A stretch of DNA of 64,000 bases from JBAZLV01 sp964586075 (GTDB lineage: Bacteria; Nitrospirota; UBA9217): positions 62,001-126,000 of the forward strand of contig CAZPGZ010000001.1 in the NCBI GenBank assembly GCA_964586075.1. The letters run 5' to 3'. The stretch's first letter is position 1; every line of letters begins with the position of its first letter. The notes beneath the pieces were generated by a model that ran no database searches, had not been told where the DNA came from, and saw only the letters and a program-made list of their open reading frames with translations. Shown piece by piece: positions 60,992-64,000 of this stretch. The translations under genes were made by a program, and so were the position numbers.

Positions 60992-63061
60992 TTATTTCAT
61001 TAAACTGATCATAATCGGAACGATCAGCAGAGCAACAATATTGATGACCTTGATCATCGGGTTGATGGCAGGACCGGCAGTATCCTTGTAGGGATCGCCA
61101 ACCGTGTCCCCGGTCACTGCCGCCTGGTGCGCCGGACTTTTCTTTCCACCGTACATGCCGTCTTCAATATACTTCTTCGCATTGTCCCATGCTCCGCCCC
61201 CGCTCGTCATGGCTATGGCCTGGAACAAGCCGGTAATGATGCTTCCAATGAGGACGCCGCCGAGCGCTTCCCGGCCCAGAGTCAGCCCGACCACCACCGG
61301 AATGACTACAGGAATGAGGGCGGGAACCATCATTTGTTTGATGGCGCCTTTCGTCACAATATCAACACATTTGCCGTATTCAGGCTTGGCCTTGCCTTCC
61401 ATAATGCCCTTAATTTCGCGGAATTGTCTGCGCACTTCCTCAACAACGCCGCCTGCTGCCTTTCCGACAGCCTCCATAAGCAGCGATCCGAAATAGTACG
61501 GCAGCAAACCGCCGATGAACAATCCGGCAAGAACCATGGGGTTCGACAGATCAAACAGCACCTTCACGTCTGTGCCGAAAGAACGCGAATATTCAGCAAA
61601 AAGCACGAGCGCGGCGAGCGCGGCGGAACCGATGGCGTACCCTTTCGTCACGGCCTTGGTCGTATTCCCCACTGCGTCGAGAGGGTCGGTAATTTCACGC
61701 ACGTTTTTCGGAAGCTCTGACATCTCCGCAATTCCGCCGGCATTGTCAGTAATCGGTCCATAGGAATCAATGGCAACAACGATGCCGGTCATGGAAAGCA
61801 TCGAAACAGCAGCAAGTGCAATGGCGAACAAGCCCCCGCCGGGATTTCCGCAAAAACCGCCGCCCAGGGCAAATGCGCCAAGGATTGAGGCAACAATGAC
61901 AATCACCGGCATGCCGGTGGACTTCATGCTGACAGCGAGCCCGGCTATGATGTTCGTTGCATGTCCTGTCTGGCTTGCTTCAGCAATATGTTTAACCGGT
62001 CCGAAGGTCTGTGAAGTAAAGTATTCGGTTATCCAGACGATCAAGCCGGTCAAAGCAAGTCCGATCACCGCCGTGAAAAATACCGTCCATTTGGTAAATA
62101 CTCCGGCATCCGCTCCTGTCAGGCTCCCGATAAACACCCCGGATGCATATAAAAATGCGCCCGCCGCCAGCACGCCGGCAACAGCAAGTCCTTTATACAA
62201 GGCACCCATAATATAGTTGTTTTTGCCCAGCTTCACCGCATAGGTCCCGATGATGGAAGCCAGTATTGAAATTCCACCCAGCAGCAACGGAAATTCAATC
62301 CACTTGCTCGACTCGCCAAAGATCGTTTTTGCAAGCAGCATCGCCGCCACAAGCGTCACGGTATAGGTTTCATAAAGATCGGCTGCCATGCCCGCACAGT
62401 CGCCCACATTGTCTCCTACGTTGTCCGCGATCACGGCAGGATTCCGAGGATCATCCTCCGGAATGCCGGCCTCGACTTTTCCTACAAGGTCCGCGCCAAC
62501 ATCAGCTGCTTTTGTATAGATGCCGCCGGCGATACGGGCGAACACACTCATCAGCGAGCACCCGAAGCCAAGACCCACAAGCGCATGGAAAGCTTCTGCA
62601 GGTGCCGTGGTTTTGGCTATATAGTAAAAACCGGCAAGCCCAATGATGCCGAGGCCTACAACCATAATTCCCGTCACCGAACCACCCTTGAAGGCCAGGG
62701 TAAGTGCTGCTTGGAGCCCCTTGTTTGCAGCCTGGGCCGTGCGTACATTGGCACGCACCGTCACCCACATGCCGATAAAACCGGCAAGAGCCGATCCCAC
62801 GGTACCGATGATAAAGCCAATCGCCGCCCATATGCCGAGGCCCGGGACAACGGCCAAAAGAATCACCAGTATAATGGCAACAATGGCAACGGTTTTGTAT
62901 TCACGCGAAAGGAACGCATACGCACCTTCCTTTACAGCGTCCGAAATTTCCTTCATACGGGCGTTTCCCGCATCCTGCTTGTTTACCCAGCCCGCGGTCC
63001 CTATGGCGTACGCGACGCCCGCCAGTCCGCAAAGCAAAGCAAAAAGAAGTATACTGCTCAT
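60992..63061 (-). CDS. hppA: Membrane-bound H+-translocating pyrophosphatase, K+-independent type
   Basis: 689 residues, about 16 helices. It hydrolyses pyrophosphate and pumps protons. Pyrophosphate-binding acidic loops are visible (DVGADLVGKVEAGIPEDDPRNPAV, DNVGDNVGDCAGMAAD, KKYIEDG, HQAAVTGDTVGDPYKDTAGPAINP). GNTTKAVTKGY carries Lys where K+-dependent enzymes have Ala, so it should not need potassium, and Na+-pumping is unlikely since that type requires K+. AGGAGG precedes the ATG. Transcribed from its own strong promoter. Confidence 0.97.
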   Translation of the reverse strand: MSSILLFALLCGLAGVAYAIGTAGWVNKQDAGNARMKEISDAVKEGAYAFLSREYKTVAIVAIILVILLAVVPGLGIWAAIGFIIGTVGSALAGFIGMWVTVRANVRTAQAANKGLQAALTLAFKGGSVTGIMVVGLGIIGLAGFYYIAKTTAPAEAFHALVGLGFGCSLMSVFARIAGGIYTKAADVGADLVGKVEAGIPEDDPRNPAVIADNVGDNVGDCAGMAADLYETYTVTLVAAMLLAKTIFGESSKWIEFPLLLGGISILASIIGTYAVKLGKNNYIMGALYKGLAVAGVLAAGAFLYASGVFIGSLTGADAGVFTKWTVFFTAVIGLALTGLIVWITEYFTSQTFGPVKHIAEASQTGHATNIIAGLAVSMKSTGMPVIVIVASILGAFALGGGFCGNPGGGLFAIALAAVSMLSMTGIVVAIDSYGPITDNAGGIAEMSELPKNVREITDPLDAVGNTTKAVTKGYAIGSAALAALVLFAEYSRSFGTDVKVLFDLSNPMVLAGLFIGGLLPYYFGSLLMEAVGKAAGGVVEEVRRQFREIKGIMEGKAKPEYGKCVDIVTKGAIKQMMVPALIPVVIPVVVGLTLGREALGGVLIGSIITGLFQAIAMTSGGGAWDNAKKYIEDGMYGGKKSPAHQAAVTGDTVGDPYKDTAGPAINPMIKVINIVALLIVPIMISLMK

Positions 63062-63120
63062 TGATTTCCTCCTGATCGTTTATAATATTGATGTGTAAAA
63101 CAAGTGTTCGAAAACGGCGC

Positions 63121-63149
63121 ATCATACACTATTTTCTTGAAGATGACAA
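63121..63149 (-). promoter_or_regulatory. Promoter of hppA
   Basis: Minus strand TTGTCA (63149-63144), 17 bases, TATGAT (63126-63121); five of six in each box. Transcript start near 63114, giving a ~53-base leader. Confidence 0.7.
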
Positions 63150-63167
63150 CCGTGAATTTTATTTTTT

Positions 63168-63797
63168 TTATGACAAATCTGCCTGCTTTTTTCCCTGCCC
63201 CAGAACCTTTGCAGCAAGAAAATCCCTCATCTTTTTTAGTGCCTGCCCCCGGTGACTGAGGCTGTCTTTTTCCTCCCTGGACATTTCAGCAAAAGTCCTG
63301 AAATGACCTTCCGGGATAAACACCGGATCATAGCCAAAACCGTTCGTCCCTCTTGGTTCGCGGCTTATACTTCCCGGAACATACCCAAAAAATGTTTTGA
63401 CGGGGCCACCGGGGACCGCTAAAGCAAGGCAGCATATAAACCGTGCTCCTCGCCGGACATCTGGAACTTCTTTCAATTCTGCAAGAAGCTTTTCGTTGTT
63501 TTTTGCATCACTGCCTGGGCCTGAACCACCGGCATATCGTGATGAATAGACTCCAGGGCTGCCGTTCAGAAAATCTACTTCAAGTCCCGAATCGTCTGCC
63601 AGTGCAGGTCTGCCGGTGTATTGGCAAATCTCGACAGCTTTTTTCAAGGCGTTTTCTTCAAAGGTGTCTTTGTCTTCTGCCACCTCCGGACATCGGGGGA
63701 AGTCATCGAGAGACTGCAGAATAATCGGCAGACCGCTTGTTATCTGTTTGATTTCAGCTACTTTGTTTTTATTTCTGGTTGCGAGAACTATTTCCAT
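63168..63797 (-). CDS. rdgB: XTP/dITP (non-canonical purine NTP) pyrophosphatase
   Basis: 209 residues of the HAM1 family. MEIVLATRNKNKVAEI, the metal-site ALADDSGLEVDFLNGSPGVYS (acidic residues), FGYDPVFIPEG and LSHRGQALKKM are all intact. It removes deaminated purine nucleotides. It starts 20 bases after the Skp-like gene on the same strand. Confidence 0.97.
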   Translation of the reverse strand: MEIVLATRNKNKVAEIKQITSGLPIILQSLDDFPRCPEVAEDKDTFEENALKKAVEICQYTGRPALADDSGLEVDFLNGSPGVYSSRYAGGSGPGSDAKNNEKLLAELKEVPDVRRGARFICCLALAVPGGPVKTFFGYVPGSISREPRGTNGFGYDPVFIPEGHFRTFAEMSREEKDSLSHRGQALKKMRDFLAAKVLGQGKKQADLS

Positions 63798-63817
63798 TAT
63801 TCATGGCAGAAATAAAA

Positions 63818-64000
63818 CTACTCTGCGTTCATTTTTTCCATTACTTTTTCAGTCAAATCAATGCCGTCTTTTGCATACAAAACTGACGTATCGGTTTTTT
63901 CGATGATAATGGTATAATTGTCTGCCTTAGCTATGCCCGCGATTGTTGCTTTCATATCGTTAAAAACTTTTTTTGTGAATTCAGCCTGCATTTCATTGAA
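63818..64000 (-). CDS. Skp/OmpH-family periplasmic chaperone, C-terminal part (runs off the right edge)
   Basis: A frame of 60 residues plus stop (TAG at 63820-63818) enters from base 64000. It reads FNDMKATIAGIAKADNYTII and then TSVLYAKDGIDLTEKVMEKM, the C-terminal pattern of OmpH/Skp chaperones, in which the helical arm returns to the trimer core. The N-terminus lies outside. It supports a Gram-negative envelope. Confidence 0.75.
   Translation of the reverse strand, partial: FNEMQAEFTKKVFNDMKATIAGIAKADNYTIIIEKTDTSVLYAKDGIDLTEKVMEKMNAE

Noticed and set aside
1..64000. CRISPR arrays, rRNA, insertion sequences, phage or integrase genes
   Set aside because: Looked for regularly spaced repeats, transposase or integrase motifs and terminal repeats, and saw none.

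Overview
The window looks like a chromosomal segment of a Gram-negative, probably anaerobic bacterium. The Gram-negative reading rests on several lipobox proteins, a LolB-like lipoprotein, a Skp/OmpH tail at the right edge and an AmpG-like permease. An AhbD-like radical SAM protein (siroheme-dependent heme route), a DUF362 ferredoxin protein, a C-terminal-heme cytochrome c', a K+-independent H+-pyrophosphatase and an otherwise mostly archaeal UPF0282 metallohydrolase point to Nitrospirota or Desulfobacterota. Nitrospirota is my best guess, as an inference from gene content and not from a search. The window has no rRNA, CRISPR array, insertion sequence, integrase or phage module. It is mostly core chromosome, with one small accessory islet.

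Layout. 0-6.2 kb: a divergent pair of RecA/KaiC-like paralogs (one cut by the left edge, one fused to a pyruvate phosphate dikinase ATP-grasp domain), a cupin, a DUF362 ferredoxin protein and an ArsA-type ATPase. 6.3-20.6 kb, all minus strand: a class III aminotransferase, then the housekeeping run (in transcription order) TPR lipoprotein, LolB-like lipoprotein, ispE, spoVG, tRNA-Gln, prs, rplY, pth, ychF, and upstream of it a set of metabolic genes (UPF0282 hydrolase, DUF255 protein, FmdB zinc ribbon, two TIM-barrel proteins). 20.6-25.3 kb: a DUF192 protein and then a plus-strand islet, AT-rich in its first half, with a nuclease-like orphan, a lipoprotein, an acyltransferase, an isoprenylcysteine methyltransferase homologue and a DUF3795 protein. 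25.3-33.2 kb: the translation block, including ffh-rpsP-rimM-trmD-rplS with a visible promoter and terminator, then rnhB-yraN, a cyclic-nucleotide-binding protein, rimO and an S1-like protein. 33.4-44.3 kb, mainly plus: cytochrome c', dusB, yajD, a CPBP protease-TPR fusion, a hybrid histidine kinase, uup (minus), a 3-hydroxyisobutyrate dehydrogenase-like enzyme and a DUF4403 lipoprotein. 44.3-53.9 kb, minus: arfB, rsmE, greB, an Rsm22-type methyltransferase, a serine hydrolase, a DUF815 ATPase overlapping an AhbD-like gene, a HAD phosphatase, a short NagA-like deacetylase and an AEC transporter. 54-64 kb: an 82-residue membrane protein behind a perfect consensus promoter, an AmpG-like permease, a secreted Lys-rich protein, a 1263-residue NHL/FnIII/transglutaminase/TPR protein, an HD-domain protein, hppA, rdgB and the end of a Skp-like gene.

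The most notable patterns are these. (1) Four unlinked genes (DUF192, dusB, DUF4403, uup) have sigma70-type promoter geometry that puts the predicted transcript start on, or four bases before, the start codon, with no Shine-Dalgarno; this suggests leaderless transcripts. (2) The edge pair of RecA-like proteins has lost the P-loop. (3) The large NHL/transglutaminase protein has an unusual architecture. No complete new defence or mobile system is visible.
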